A stretch of DNA of 64,000 nucleotides from Cypionkella aquatica (lineage in GTDB: Bacteria > Pseudomonadota > Alphaproteobacteria > Rhodobacterales > Rhodobacteraceae). This document shows positions 8,586-17,625 of the stretch, in pieces; position 1 is the stretch's first letter; every line of letters starts with the position of its first letter. The notes below the pieces were generated by a model. It was not told the DNA's origin, did not search any database, and worked only from the letters and a program-made list of their open reading frames with translations. The stretch covers positions 350,213 to 414,212 of the forward strand of contig NZ_BSPP01000002.1 of NCBI RefSeq assembly GCF_030161095.1, written 5' to 3'. The position numbers and the translations under genes were made by a program.

Positions 8586-10538
8586 GTGCAATACAACCTG
8601 ACGCATAGCCGCGCTGACGCTGGCCGCAGTTTTTCCAATGTCGAGATTGATCTGCGGTTGCTGGCCACGTCTGATTTGCATGCCAATCTGTTGGCATGGG
8701 ACTACCATTCTGACAAAGTCGCACCGCAGCGCGGTCTGGCGCGGATCGCCACGCTGATCCACACGGCACGGTTTGAATGTCCGCAGAACCTGTTGTTTGA
8801 TAATGGCGACTTCCTGCACGGCACGATCCTTGGCGATTACATGGCCGAGATCACCCCCACCCTGCGCTCGGGTCGTCCGCTGCATGCCCACCCGATGATC
8901 GCGGCGATGAATCTGTTGCGCTATGATGCGGTGGCGTTGGGCAATCACGAATTTGGCCACGGATTGGGGTTCTTGCGGCGTTCGCTTGCGGCTTCGCGGT
9001 TTCCGATTGTCTGCTCTAACCTCTATTTCAAGCCAACGCGCGGCGCGCCGCTGGCAGCACCCAGCCTGCTGCTGCATCGCCATCTGCGCGACCGCAACGG
9101 GCGCTCGCATCAGTTGAAAATCGGCGTGCTGGGCTTTATTCCGCCGCAGACCACGATCTGGGAAAAGCGCTATCTGAAAAGCCGTGTTTCGGTCGATGAT
9201 ATCGTGGCCTCGGCGCGGCTGCTGGTGCCAGAGCTGCGGGCGCAGGGCGCTGATCTGATCGTGGCGTTGTCACATTCCGGCATTGATACCGCGCAAATCG
9301 GCAGCGAGCTTGATCCGGGGGCAGAGAACGCGAGTTCGGCACTGGCCGAAGTGAACGGCATTGACGCGATCATTGCAGGCCACACCCATCTGACCTTTCC
9401 GACCGAGTCTTCCCGCGATCTGGGCGGCAAACCTGCGGTGATGCCGGGGTTTTTCGGTTCGCATCTGGGGGTGATTGATCTGCGATTGCGCCAGACCAAC
9501 AAAGGCTGGCAGGTGGCGCAGTTCAGCGCCAGCCTGCGCGCGATTTCCCGCCGCGAGCCGCAATCGGGGCAAGTGATGGCCTTGGTTTCCGACGATCCGG
9601 CGATTGCCGAGATTGCACGGCCTGCGCATCAGGCCTTGATGCAAAGAGCCGATGCGGTGATTGGCGAAAGCCCGGTGCCGCTGCACAGCCATTTTGCGTT
9701 GCTGACCCATAGCCCGGCGCTGATGCTGGTGGCGGCGGCGCAGGCTGATCATCTGCGCAAGGTCTTGCCCGCCAACACTTTCGCGCCCGACACGTCACCT
9801 GCCCCCGCCGAATCTTCAGCGGCACTGACGAACTTGCCGCTGCTGTCAGCGGTGGCCCCGTTCAAGGCGGGGGGGCGAGCCGGGCCGGAAAATTATACCG
9901 ACATTGCCGCAGGCCCGCTGCGGGCGCGGCATGTCAGTGATCTTTACATCCACCCCAACAGTCTGGCCTGCCTGCGCCTGAGCGGTCAGGACATTGCCGA
10001 TTGGCTTGAACGCTCGGTCAGTCTGTATCGCCAGATCGCGCCGGGTGCCGTTGACGCCGCCTTGATTGACGAGGATTTCCCCAGCTTTAACTTCGATATC
10101 ATCCACGGCCTGAGCTATCAGATCGACCTCGCGGCGCCGCCCCGCTTTGACAGCCGGGGCCGGGTGGTTGACGCCGCGGCGCGGCGTATCCGCGATCTGC
10201 GCTATCTGGGCCAACCCGTTCTGCCCGCGCAGCACTTTGCGCTGGCCACCAACAGCTACCGCGTCGCGGGGGGCACTGGCTTTGCTGGCACCGGCACCGA
10301 GCAGTTTCTGTATGATGGCGATGAGAGCAACCGCGAGGTGCTGCTGCATTACCTCAGCCGTGGGGCCGTGCCGCAAGCCGCCACGCCGACTTGGGGCTTT
10401 GTGGCCATGCCGGACACGACGGTGACGCTGGATCTAAGTCCGAGCGCGGTGCATCATCTGGCCGATGTTCCGCATCTGCGTCTAGAGCCGCTTGCGCTGC
10501 AAGCCTCGGGCTTTCGCCGCTTTCGCCTGCATCTGTGA
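8586..10538 (+). CDS. 2',3'-cyclic-nucleotide 2'-phosphodiesterase / 3'-nucleotidase, CpdB-like, without signal peptide
   Basis: Metallophosphatase that would open 2',3'-cyclic nucleotides and dephosphorylate 3'-nucleotides. 650 aa. The N-terminal calcineurin-like domain has the metal motifs TSDLHANL (D30, H32), DNGDFLHG and GNHEFGHG, plus an AGHTH motif near residue 265. The C-terminal 5'-nucleotidase domain ends with typical substrate-site motifs (LATNSYRVAGG, near residue 556). It starts at GTG 8586; an in-frame TAG at 8574-8576 rules out an upstream signal peptide, so unlike enterobacterial CpdB this protein is probably cytoplasmic or exported by another route. Confidence 0.85.
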   Translation: MQYNLTHSRADAGRSFSNVEIDLRLLATSDLHANLLAWDYHSDKVAPQRGLARIATLIHTARFECPQNLLFDNGDFLHGTILGDYMAEITPTLRSGRPLHAHPMIAAMNLLRYDAVALGNHEFGHGLGFLRRSLAASRFPIVCSNLYFKPTRGAPLAAPSLLLHRHLRDRNGRSHQLKIGVLGFIPPQTTIWEKRYLKSRVSVDDIVASARLLVPELRAQGADLIVALSHSGIDTAQIGSELDPGAENASSALAEVNGIDAIIAGHTHLTFPTESSRDLGGKPAVMPGFFGSHLGVIDLRLRQTNKGWQVAQFSASLRAISRREPQSGQVMALVSDDPAIAEIARPAHQALMQRADAVIGESPVPLHSHFALLTHSPALMLVAAAQADHLRKVLPANTFAPDTSPAPAESSAALTNLPLLSAVAPFKAGGRAGPENYTDIAAGPLRARHVSDLYIHPNSLACLRLSGQDIADWLERSVSLYRQIAPGAVDAALIDEDFPSFNFDIIHGLSYQIDLAAPPRFDSRGRVVDAAARRIRDLRYLGQPVLPAQHFALATNSYRVAGGTGFAGTGTEQFLYDGDESNREVLLHYLSRGAVPQAATPTWGFVAMPDTTVTLDLSPSAVHHLADVPHLRLEPLALQASGFRRFRLHL

Positions 10539-10573
10539 TCGGCTATCAAAGCGGTGCACAACTGGGGCTTGCC

Positions 10574-11206
10574 ATGTTTGACGCTATCTTCTTCGATCTC
10601 GACGGCACGTTGATCGACACTGAAAGTCTGGCAATGGCCTCGGGCCTTGCCGCATTTGCCGAGCTTGGCCACCCGGTGACCGAAGAATTCCTGCATCAAT
10701 TGGTCGGAGTCGATCTGCCCACGGGCAGCAAGATCATCCGCGCGGCGATGCCCAGCCTTGATCACGCAGCGCTGCAACCCCTGTGGCAGGGTGGCTTTCT
10801 GGCCGCGATGGAAGCAGAGGGGCTTGATCTGAAAGCGGGCGCGCTGGATCTGTTGCAAGCCCGGCTGTTGCCGATGGCGCTTGTCACATCTTCGGGGCGG
10901 CGCGAGGCGCATCGCAAGCTGGCGGTGGCGGGCATTGCCGAGATGTTCGATCTGATCATCACCGTCGATGATGTCAGCGCCCCAAAACCCGATCCCGCGC
11001 CCTATCTGCTGGCCGCCGAGAAACTTGGCGTCGCCCCCGCGCGTTGTCTGGTGTTTGAAGACAGCGAGACCGGCGCTGAAGCCGCGCACCGCGCCGGGTG
11101 CTTTGTGGTGCAAGTGCCCGATGTGGTGCCAAGCCAAGGCCGCTGGGCGCATCATCTGGCCGACAATCTGCTGGCGGGGGCCCGGCATGCGGGGCTGTTG
11201 ATCTAG
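10574..11206 (+). CDS. HAD-superfamily hydrolase, subfamily IA (phosphatase/phosphoglucomutase-like)
   Basis: 210 aa from ATG 10574. Motif I DLDGTLIDTE holds the nucleophile Asp8 and general acid Asp10. A helical C1 cap follows (about 15-80), then motif II VTSSG, motif III Lys in APKPDP and motif IV VFEDSETGAEAA. These define a soluble phosphatase or beta-phosphoglucomutase-like enzyme of the GS/YcjU group, acting on a small sugar phosphate or similar. It begins 35 bases after the CpdB-like gene on the same strand, so co-transcription is likely. Substrate cannot be assigned from sequence. Confidence 0.85.
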   Translation: MFDAIFFDLDGTLIDTESLAMASGLAAFAELGHPVTEEFLHQLVGVDLPTGSKIIRAAMPSLDHAALQPLWQGGFLAAMEAEGLDLKAGALDLLQARLLPMALVTSSGRREAHRKLAVAGIAEMFDLIITVDDVSAPKPDPAPYLLAAEKLGVAPARCLVFEDSETGAEAAHRAGCFVVQVPDVVPSQGRWAHHLADNLLAGARHAGLLI

Positions 11207-11311
11207 CGCCGCTGCGCGCGCAGGTCGCTAGAACGTAGCTAGTATTGTCATCTTCTGGCGCGGATATGCCACCCGCAGGCTTTTTGGGCGGGCCACCGAA
11301 GCCTCCGGCGG

Positions 11312-11338
11312 GAGTATTTCAGAAAGAGCAAATCCCTT
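11312..11338 (+). repeat. Copy of a short dispersed intergenic repeat
   Basis: A 27-base segment that recurs at 58817-58843 with one mismatch (GAGTATTTCAGAAAGAGCAA followed by ATCCCTT). It sits in the noncoding stretch after the HAD gene and is preceded by a GC-rich CCTCCGGCGG. Similar segments are common at gene ends in Rhodobacteraceae. Confidence 0.7.
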
Positions 11339-11431
11339 GGGGCAGGTTTTGCTGGGGCGGTGGTGCCAAGCAGCGTGCGTTGAAAATCAGGCGCGTGTTT
11401 GGCTATCTGCGCCTGTGCCCCCCAATGCAAA

Positions 11432-11455
11432 ACGGCGCACCTTTCAGCGCGCCGT
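11432..11455 (-). terminator. Terminator after the secreted hypothetical gene
   Basis: Inverted repeat ACGGCGC / GCGCCGT (11432-11438, 11449-11455), followed on the minus strand by TTTTGC, 22 bases past the stop codon. Confidence 0.75.
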
Positions 11456-11476
11456 CATCAGGGCTTTGCACCAGTC

Positions 11477-12226
11477 TCAGTTCGTCATCAGGTAATAGCT
11501 GTTGCGTGAGCTGCCGTTGTTCTGCACCGTCACATAGAAATAGCCATTCCACGCTGGCACAAAGTCGCAGTAGACCTGATCCGACCAGCTGACATCGTAG
11601 CAGATCGTATTGCCGGACTCGTCGGTGACCAGCACATCCAGGTTTGAATCGCCATCGCCGACCACTGCAAGTTCAGCATAGCTGTCGCCATAGAACGGCA
11701 CTTCCCAAGTGTCGGTCTGCCCTGCAGGCAGCCGTGACAGGGTGGAGGATGCGCCGCCAACACGGCCACGGCCTGCTTCGACCATCGCATCCTCTACCAG
11801 CCCGGCCAACACCTCATCCTCGCCGGCGAGTTCCTTAGCAGAGGCCATCATGGTGGCGGCATCCACTGGCAGATCCTTGCCCTCGGCCTCGCCAGCCAGT
11901 TCGGTGCCTTTGGTGTCTTTCTTGCGCTCGACTTCTTTGACCTCGACCGACCCGGCAAGCTTGGCCGCCGTCAGCACGGTCAGCGCGTCTTTGTTGGTCA
12001 TGCCCAAGGCGTAAAGATCCTGCGCCATCGCCAATGTCGCCACAGCGCCTTTGGTGCCAGTGGCCGAGGATTTGACGTTCGGCCCCTTTGGCGTCGTGGC
12101 GGCGGGCGCGTCGGCTGCCGGGGCTTCGGTTGCGGGCGCTTCGGTTGCGGTCTGGGCAAAGGCGGGCAAGGTCAGTGCCACCAAGGCGGTGGTGGCAAGG
12201 GCGGGGATAAGCTTTTTCAATGTCAT
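11477..12226 (-). CDS. Secreted protein of unknown function with PPC-like C-terminal beta domain
   Basis: 249 aa from ATG 12224-12226. Residues 1-24 are a Sec signal peptide ending in AFA. An Ala/Pro/Thr-rich linker follows (about 25-50), then a helical charged region (about 60-145) with a KEVERKKDTKG stretch. The C-terminal domain (about 160-249), LPAGQTDTWEVPFYGDSYAELAVV in part, resembles bacterial pre-peptidase C-terminal (PPC) jelly-roll domains; a Cys pair (CYDVSWSDQVYC) may form a disulfide. No catalytic domain is visible. It is probably periplasmic or extracellular. The domain call is by eye and moderate. Confidence 0.7.
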   Translation of the reverse strand: MTLKKLIPALATTALVALTLPAFAQTATEAPATEAPAADAPAATTPKGPNVKSSATGTKGAVATLAMAQDLYALGMTNKDALTVLTAAKLAGSVEVKEVERKKDTKGTELAGEAEGKDLPVDAATMMASAKELAGEDEVLAGLVEDAMVEAGRGRVGGASSTLSRLPAGQTDTWEVPFYGDSYAELAVVGDGDSNLDVLVTDESGNTICYDVSWSDQVYCDFVPAWNGYFYVTVQNNGSSRNSYYLMTN

Positions 12227-12393
12227 CTGCTGTCCAATCTGTTCGGGCCCAAACGGGCGATATCGTGCGATGTTGGCAAATGAATACCCGTTTGGGAAGG
12301 GACTTTTGCATGACAAATTGCGTCAGCAAGGGCGGCGGATGGCTTCCCCCTTGGCGCGCTTGCCGTTAGCTTGCCCGCAAAACGGGAGGCATC

Positions 12394-13542
12394 ATGCGCG
12401 ATATTCTGGAACAGTTGCTGGGCTTTGATACGGTCAGTTCGAAGCCCAACATCGCGCTGATGGGCTATGTGCGCGATCTGCTGGCCGAGGCGGGGATAGA
12501 CTCAGTGCTGATCCCGGATGCGGGCGGCGGTAAGGCGAATTTATACGCCACCATCGGGCCGCAGGGGGTGCCGGGGGTGATGCTGTCGGGCCATACCGAT
12601 GTGGTCCCGGTGGAGGGGCAGGCCTGGACCGTGCCGCCGTTCGCGTTGACCGAGCAAGCCGGGCGCTATTATGGCCGGGGGGCGGCGGATATGAAGGGCT
12701 TTGCTGCCTGCGCGATCGAGGCGGTTTTGCTGGCCGCGCGTCGGCCGCTGAAAGTGCCGCTGCATCTGGCTTTGTCTTATGATGAGGAAATCGGCTGCAT
12801 GGGGGTGCGCAGTCTGATTGAGATGCTGGAGGCCGCGCCGATCCGCCCGCGCATGTGTATTGTTGGCGAGCCTACGGCGATGCAGGTCGCAACCGGGCAC
12901 AAGGGCAAGATCGCGTTGCGCGCGACCTGTGTGGGGCGTGAGGGACATTCGGCGCTGGCTCCGCTTGCGCTGAACGCCTTGCATCTGGCGGCGGATTTTG
13001 TCGGTGTGGTGCGCGGCTTGCAGGCGCGGGTGGCGGCTGAGGGTCTGCGGGATGGCGATTATGATGTGCCTTACTCGACGCTGCATGTCGGCAAGTTGAA
13101 TGGCGGGGTGCAGGTGAATATCGTGCCCAATTCTGCGGTGATCGACTTTGAAATCCGCAGTCTGGCGGGCGAGGATACCGAGGCTTTGATCGCCGATCTG
13201 CGCGCCGGGGCCGAGGCGATTTTGGCGCCGCTGCGGGCGGAATTCCCCGAGGCGGAAATCCGTATTGAGCGGCTGTGGGATTATCCGGGGTTGGGCACGC
13301 CTTCGGATGCGGGGGTGGTGAATTTCGTCAAATCGCTGACGGGGGCGAATGGCACGATCAAGGTGGCTTTTGGCACCGAGGGCGGGCTGTTTGATGCGCG
13401 GCTGGGGATACCGACGGTGATCTGCGGGCCGGGGTCGATGGCGCAGGGGCACAAGCCGGATGAGTTCGTTTCTGTGGAGCAGATCGAGCGGTGTCGGGCG
13501 ATGTTGGCGGAATTGGTGGATCGCTGCGAAGTGGGGTTTTAG
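12394..13542 (+). CDS. argE: Acetylornithine deacetylase (M20 family)
   Basis: Removes the acetyl group from N-acetylornithine in arginine synthesis; a zinc enzyme of the cytoplasm. 382 aa with a clear ribosome site (GGGAGG) before ATG 12394. M20 metal ligands are seen at H67 and D69 (SGHTDVVPV), D99 (GAADMKG) and the catalytic Glu pair 131-132 (YDEEIGCMG). A dimerisation domain lies between about residues 170 and 280, followed by a C-terminal His in GSMAQGHKPDE. Length and motifs match ArgE. A related succinyl-diaminopimelate desuccinylase is less likely given the GYV..LLAEAG start and HTDVVPVEGQ motif. Confidence 0.88.
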   Translation: MRDILEQLLGFDTVSSKPNIALMGYVRDLLAEAGIDSVLIPDAGGGKANLYATIGPQGVPGVMLSGHTDVVPVEGQAWTVPPFALTEQAGRYYGRGAADMKGFAACAIEAVLLAARRPLKVPLHLALSYDEEIGCMGVRSLIEMLEAAPIRPRMCIVGEPTAMQVATGHKGKIALRATCVGREGHSALAPLALNALHLAADFVGVVRGLQARVAAEGLRDGDYDVPYSTLHVGKLNGGVQVNIVPNSAVIDFEIRSLAGEDTEALIADLRAGAEAILAPLRAEFPEAEIRIERLWDYPGLGTPSDAGVVNFVKSLTGANGTIKVAFGTEGGLFDARLGIPTVICGPGSMAQGHKPDEFVSVEQIERCRAMLAELVDRCEVGF

Positions 13543-13546
13543 CGCT

Positions 13547-13569
13547 GGTCCCAACGCGGGACCATTTTT
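13547..13569 (+). terminator. Rho-independent terminator of argE
   Basis: GGTCCC - AACGC - GGGACC followed by ATTTTT, five bases after the argE stop. Confidence 0.9.
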
Positions 13570-13746
13570 ATGTGTTTTAAATCAGTGGGTTGATGTGGTC
13601 GGTTTAACACTTTTTTAACTTTTGCACCGTTTCCGCACCAGCCTCGCGCCGAAAGAAAACTCTGCGAAGCAGAGGTTTCCGGCGTGTTGTGCGGAAGGCG
13701 GAACGCCGTCGCGCAAGGGGTTTGATGCAGCAAGCCCCCTGTGTCC

Positions 13747-13815
13747 AATCTTGCCGCGCCTGACTGGGCTGGCGCGGTAACGCGCCTGCCGGGGGCAGGC
13801 AGGCGCGGCAAGATT
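13747..13815. repeat. Perfect 16-bp inverted repeat in intergenic DNA
   Basis: AATCTTGCCGCGCCTG (13747-13762) is mirrored by CAGGCGCGGCAAGATT (13800-13815), 37 bases apart, with an inner hairpin CCTGCC/GGCAGG. The size and perfection suggest a palindromic mobile element remnant or stable RNA stem. Confidence 0.7.
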
Positions 13816-13870
13816 TGTCTGCGGCCAAATCTTGCAGGATTGGCACGCCGTGCGTTGGGACTGGAAGGGT

Positions 13871-14893
13871 TTAGGTTTCCTCGACCTTTTCCGCCCGCCC
13901 GAACAGCCCCGCCAGTGCGCGGCTTGTCGTGGCGCTCGTTCCCGGTCGCGGCAGGGCCACAAAGGGCATCGGGCGCGACAGCTCCATCGCGGCGAGACCG
14001 ACCCGGGCTGTCAGAGCGCCGTTCACCACGCCCTCTCCAAAGCGGCGCGAGATTTTCGCCAGCAACCCACCCGAGGCGACCGAGCCGATCAGGTCATCGG
14101 CCAAGGCAATCGCGCCCGCACCCAGAAGTGCCGAAAACACCCGGCGCATCAGGCGAAAACTGCCCATGCTGCCCGAGCGCCCGCCGTAAATTTCGGACAG
14201 ACGGCGGATCAGTTTCAGGTTGGAATAAAGCGCGGTTGCCACATCGGCCAAGGCCAAGGGGACAAAGGCGGTGACGGTGGCGACCTGACGCGCGGCGGCC
14301 TCAACCTCGGCCAAAGCGGCACGGTCGAGCGGGGCCATCAGTTCGACCTCGGCCAAAGACAGCAAAGCGTCGGCGTCATACATTTCGGGCGCGCGCTCGG
14401 CCAGACGGGCGCGCCCCCATGCGGTATCGGCGCGGTCGGCGTACAGGCTGGTCAGGCTGGCAGTGATGGCGCGGGCGGCTTTCAGATCGGCGTTCAGGCG
14501 GGCCTCGGCTGCGGCGATGCGCAGCTTGTCCAGCCGGGCCATGCGCGAAAACGCCAGCACCTCGCGCACCGCCAGCACCAGCACGACGAGCAGCGCAAGG
14601 ATGAACAGCGCAAAGGCCACCCAGCCCAGCACAGAGTTTTCGCTGAACAATCCGGTGACGAAGTTCCATGCGGACACCGAGAGCACCAGCGTGAACAGGC
14701 TGCCAAACACCCAAAGCGCAAAAGGGGTGAAGCCGGAGCCCCGGCGTTGTGCCAGAACCGCGGCGGTCTGAATGGCGCGTGCAGCCCCCGCGTCTGGCAC
14801 GGCATCGGCCAAACCGGGATCGGCGGCATCGCCGTCATATTCCTGCATCAACGGGCCGTGCAGGCGGGGCTTGTCGTCAAATTCCGAGGACAT
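13871..14893 (-). CDS. YcjF-like (TIGR01620/DUF697) inner-membrane protein
   Basis: 340 aa with a charged cytoplasmic N-terminus (about 1-55) and two strong adjacent membrane segments (about 58-78 and 88-110). A helical charged region follows, and the DUF697-type hydrophobic region lies at the C-terminus (about 215-310, with YGGRSGSMGSFRLMRRV). The partner ATPase YcjX is encoded just upstream on the same strand, separated only by a small acetyltransferase gene. The start overlaps that gene's stop (TAATG). YcjX/YcjF pairs are stress-associated in enterobacteria, where they sit near phage-shock genes; the function is not established. Confidence 0.85.
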   Translation of the reverse strand: MSSEFDDKPRLHGPLMQEYDGDAADPGLADAVPDAGAARAIQTAAVLAQRRGSGFTPFALWVFGSLFTLVLSVSAWNFVTGLFSENSVLGWVAFALFILALLVVLVLAVREVLAFSRMARLDKLRIAAAEARLNADLKAARAITASLTSLYADRADTAWGRARLAERAPEMYDADALLSLAEVELMAPLDRAALAEVEAAARQVATVTAFVPLALADVATALYSNLKLIRRLSEIYGGRSGSMGSFRLMRRVFSALLGAGAIALADDLIGSVASGGLLAKISRRFGEGVVNGALTARVGLAAMELSRPMPFVALPRPGTSATTSRALAGLFGRAEKVEET

Positions 14894-15333
14894 TACGGCT
14901 CCTTTCGCCAGTGCAGGCGCAGGTCAGGCAGGTGTTCGTCATTATCCGCGCCATCGCTGCGGGCGATTTCGGCAAAGCCTTCGCGGGCGTAAAAGCGCTG
15001 TGCGGGCAGATTGGCTTGGAAGGTGTAAAGCGTCAGCTGGGCGCAGGCGGCTTTGGCCTCGGCCAGCAGCTGCGCGCCGTGGCCCCGACCGCGTGCCGTG
15101 GGGGCGAGATACAGCGCCTCGATCTGTTCGCCCATGCGGGAGAGAAAGCCCAGAACATCGGGCGCGCGCAAGACGCGGGTGGTGCGGCTGGAGATCAGAT
15201 GCTGCGCAAAGCCAAGGTCTTCGGCGGCGCTGTGCAGTTTCGGCATCCAAGCGGTATCGCGGTTCCACGCGCCCAAGATGGCGGCGATGGCGGGTGCGTC
15301 GGCTGGCGTGGCATCGGTGATCGCGGGGCTCAC
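14893..15333 (-). CDS. GNAT family N-acetyltransferase
   Basis: 146 aa, a compact GNAT fold. Motif A (acetyl-CoA pyrophosphate loop) is seen as LAPTARGRGHGAQLL (about 78-92), and motif B with the FYAREGF signature is near residue 116. The gene lies inside the YcjX-YcjF unit: its ATG overlaps the YcjX stop (ATGA) and its stop overlaps the YcjF start (TAATG), so all three are translated as a coupled set. The acceptor substrate is unknown. Confidence 0.85.
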   Translation of the reverse strand: MSPAITDATPADAPAIAAILGAWNRDTAWMPKLHSAAEDLGFAQHLISSRTTRVLRAPDVLGFLSRMGEQIEALYLAPTARGRGHGAQLLAEAKAACAQLTLYTFQANLPAQRFYAREGFAEIARSDGADNDEHLPDLRLHWRKEP

Positions 15334-16796
15334 AAACGATCCCCGATCAGAAATTCAGCGGCGCGGTCCAGCCGGATATGCGGCGGGCCTTCGCCGGGGC
15401 GCAGGGTGGTGCGGGCGGGGGCGAATTCCATCAGGGCATAGTCGGCATCAAGCCACTTTTCCGCGCCTTCGCGGGCGGGTGACAGCAGACGGCTGGGGTC
15501 GGTGGGCAGCTGGCCGGGATACATCACGGCTTGCTTGCCACTGGACAAAAGCCGCCCGCGCACCGCATCAAGGCTAATACCTTGGCGCAAAACGGTTTCT
15601 TCAACGGTTGATCGCAGGCTGGCCATCGAGATCGCCGAGGTCTGCGCGCCTGCGAAATCGGCGCGGCTTACGGCCTCGCGCAGCATCGCGCGCATGATGC
15701 CGGTCAGCGCCGGGTGCTGGGTGTGGTGCAAATGGTCGGCTTTGGTGGCGGCGAACAGGATTTTTTCAACCCGTTTGCCGCCAAGGATGCCCGTCAGCCA
15801 GCCATTGCGACCGGGGCGGAATGCGTCGAGCACCTCGGCCATGGTGCGGCGCAGATCCTCGACGGCTTGCGGGCCTTGGTGCAGGGCAGACAGCACATCG
15901 ACCAGCACGATCTGGCGATCAATCTTGGCGAAATGCTCGCGGAAGAACGGCTGGATGACGCGGGATTTATAAGCGTCGTAGCGGCGCTGCATCTCGCGCC
16001 ACAGGCTGTTGCGGGGCGTCTGGGCGGGGGGCGGCAGCGGGGCAAAGGTCAGAACCGGCGAGCCTGCCAGATCACCGGGCAGCAGAAACCGACCGGGGGT
16101 GCAATCGGACCACCCCGCCGCGCGGGCGGCTGTGAGATAGGCGGTGAACTGCGCGGCAAGCGCGGCTGCGCGGGCCTCTTCAAGGCGCAGGCTGCCATCT
16201 TCGGCGCGGGCATGGGCCATGAATTCGGTCGCCTCGGGGCGCTTGGCAATGCGGTTCAGGGTCTCTTCCGACCAAGCGGCGTAGGATTTATCCAGCAGGG
16301 CGAGGTCCAGCAGCCATTCGCCGGGGTAGTCGATGATATCGACATGCAGGGTGCGCGGGCCCGCAAAGCTGCCAATCAGACCAGTGGTGCGGGTGCGGAA
16401 CGACAGGCGCAGCTCTGAGATCGCGCGGGTGGATTGCGGCCAACGCGGATCATCGCCCGTCATCGCGGCAAGGTGGTCTTCAAAGGCAAAGCGCGGCAGG
16501 GTGTCGTCGGGCTGCGGCTGCAGATAGACCGCCTCGATGCGGCCCTGCGCCTGTGCGGTCAACTGCGGCATGCGGGCGCGGTCAAGCAGATTGGCGACAA
16601 GGCTGGTGATGAACACGGTTTTGCCGGCGCGGCTGAGGCCGGTGACGCCGATGCGCAGCACGGGTTCATAGCCGGTCAGAGCCGTGGCTGCGGCCTCGAT
16701 TTGCCGGGAAATGCCGTGGGTTATACTGGAAAACAAAGCCGCCCATCCTGTTGCTTGGGGTGAACATAGGGCGGCGGGGGGCGTTTTGGAAGGCAT
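15330..16796 (-). CDS. YcjX-family P-loop ATPase/GTPase
   Basis: 488 aa. The P-loop GLSRAGKT is at residues 53-60 and is characteristic of YcjX (DUF463), a dynamin- or AAA-like NTPase. Later motifs include DIIDYPGEWLLDL (Walker B region, about 155) and VLVDVLSALHQGP. ATG 16794-16796 has no good ribosome site. A TTG at 16736 with AGGA eight bases upstream would give a 468-aa protein starting LFSSITHGISRQIE, closer to usual YcjX N-termini. It is the first gene of the coupled YcjX-GNAT-YcjF set; a P-loop enzyme upstream of its membrane partner is the expected order. Confidence 0.88.
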   Translation of the reverse strand: MPSKTPPAALCSPQATGWAALFSSITHGISRQIEAAATALTGYEPVLRIGVTGLSRAGKTVFITSLVANLLDRARMPQLTAQAQGRIEAVYLQPQPDDTLPRFAFEDHLAAMTGDDPRWPQSTRAISELRLSFRTRTTGLIGSFAGPRTLHVDIIDYPGEWLLDLALLDKSYAAWSEETLNRIAKRPEATEFMAHARAEDGSLRLEEARAAALAAQFTAYLTAARAAGWSDCTPGRFLLPGDLAGSPVLTFAPLPPPAQTPRNSLWREMQRRYDAYKSRVIQPFFREHFAKIDRQIVLVDVLSALHQGPQAVEDLRRTMAEVLDAFRPGRNGWLTGILGGKRVEKILFAATKADHLHHTQHPALTGIMRAMLREAVSRADFAGAQTSAISMASLRSTVEETVLRQGISLDAVRGRLLSSGKQAVMYPGQLPTDPSRLLSPAREGAEKWLDADYALMEFAPARTTLRPGEGPPHIRLDRAAEFLIGDRL

Positions 16797-16848
16797 GGCC
16801 CGTTCTCAAAGCATGGACACCGCCGCGCACGCGCAGTAATTCAAAGCG

Positions 16849-17625
16849 ATGCCCAGATATGCCATGCTCATCGACTATGACGGAGGCCCGTTCAACGGCT
16901 GGCAGCGCCAGGCGGGGGGCCAGTTGACGGTGCAGGGCGCGATTGAGGCAGCCCTTGCGCGGCTGGAACCGGGGCCGCATACGATCGCAGCGGCGGGGCG
17001 GACGGATTCCGGCGTGCATGCAACGGGGCAGGTGGCGCATTGCGATCTGACGCGCGATTGGGACACATTTCGATTGGCCGCAGCGCTGAACGCGCATCTG
17101 CGCCCACATCCGGTATCGGTGCTGGCGGTGGTGCGGGTCGGCGAGGATTTCCACGCAAGGTTCTCGGCCAACGAACGGCGCTACTTGTTCCGTCTTGTGG
17201 CGCGGCGCGCGCCCGCGACGCATGATCTGGGCAAGGTGTGGCGGGTGCATAGCCCGCTGGATCTGGAAGCGATGCGCGCGGGGGCGGCGCATCTGATCGG
17301 CAAGCACGACTTTACCACGTTTCGCTCGACCCATTGTCAGGCAGCCAGCCCGGTGAAAGGTCTGGATGAGGTATCCATCGTCGAGCTGCCCTATCCGGCG
17401 GGGGTGGAGTACCGCTTTACCCTGCGCGCGCGCAGTTTTCTGCACAATCAGGTGCGCTCGATTGTCGGGACGTTAGAGAGGGTCGGGGCAGGCGCTTGGC
17501 ATCCCGATCAGGTGAAGGTGGCGCTAGAGGCTGCGGACCGCACCGCCTGCGGGCCAGTGTCCCCGCCGGATGGGCTGTATATGACCGGGGTGGGCTATCC
17601 GGTCGATCCGTTTGCGGATCTGTAG
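16849..17625 (+). CDS. truA: tRNA pseudouridine(38-40) synthase
   Basis: Isomerises uridines 38-40 in the anticodon stem of many tRNAs. 258 aa, full length for the family. The catalytic Asp53 lies in [10 protein letters not shown], with a Tyr/Arg motif in [12 protein letters not shown] and a C-terminal [15 protein letters not shown] characteristic of TruA. It is divergent from the YcjX gene with a 52-base gap and stands alone. Confidence 0.96.
   Translation: MPRYAMLIDYDGGPFNGWQRQAGGQLTVQGAIEAALARLEPGPHTIAAAGRTDSGVHATGQVAHCDLTRDWDTFRLAAALNAHLRPHPVSVLAVVRVGEDFHARFSANERRYLFRLVARRAPATHDLGKVWRVHSPLDLEAMRAGAAHLIGKHDFTTFRSTHCQAASPVKGLDEVSIVELPYPAGVEYRFTLRARSFLHNQVRSIVGTLERVGAGAWHPDQVKVALEAADRTACGPVSPPDGLYMTGVGYPVDPFADL

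Larger units (their letters stand above)
13543..13870. other. Structured noncoding gap between argE and the YcjF gene
   Basis: After the argE terminator this gap holds an imperfect hairpin at about 13659-13680 (CTCTGC-GAA-GCAGAG) and a long perfect 16-bp inverted repeat (13747-13762 / 13800-13815) enclosing a smaller CCTGCC/GGCAGG hairpin. No convincing protein or tRNA was found. It may be a folded RNA or a degenerate palindromic element. Confidence 0.5.

Noticed and set aside
13539..13811. A 90-codon minus-strand frame after argE
   Set aside because: It overlaps the argE terminator and the inverted repeats, and shows no ribosome site or family likeness.
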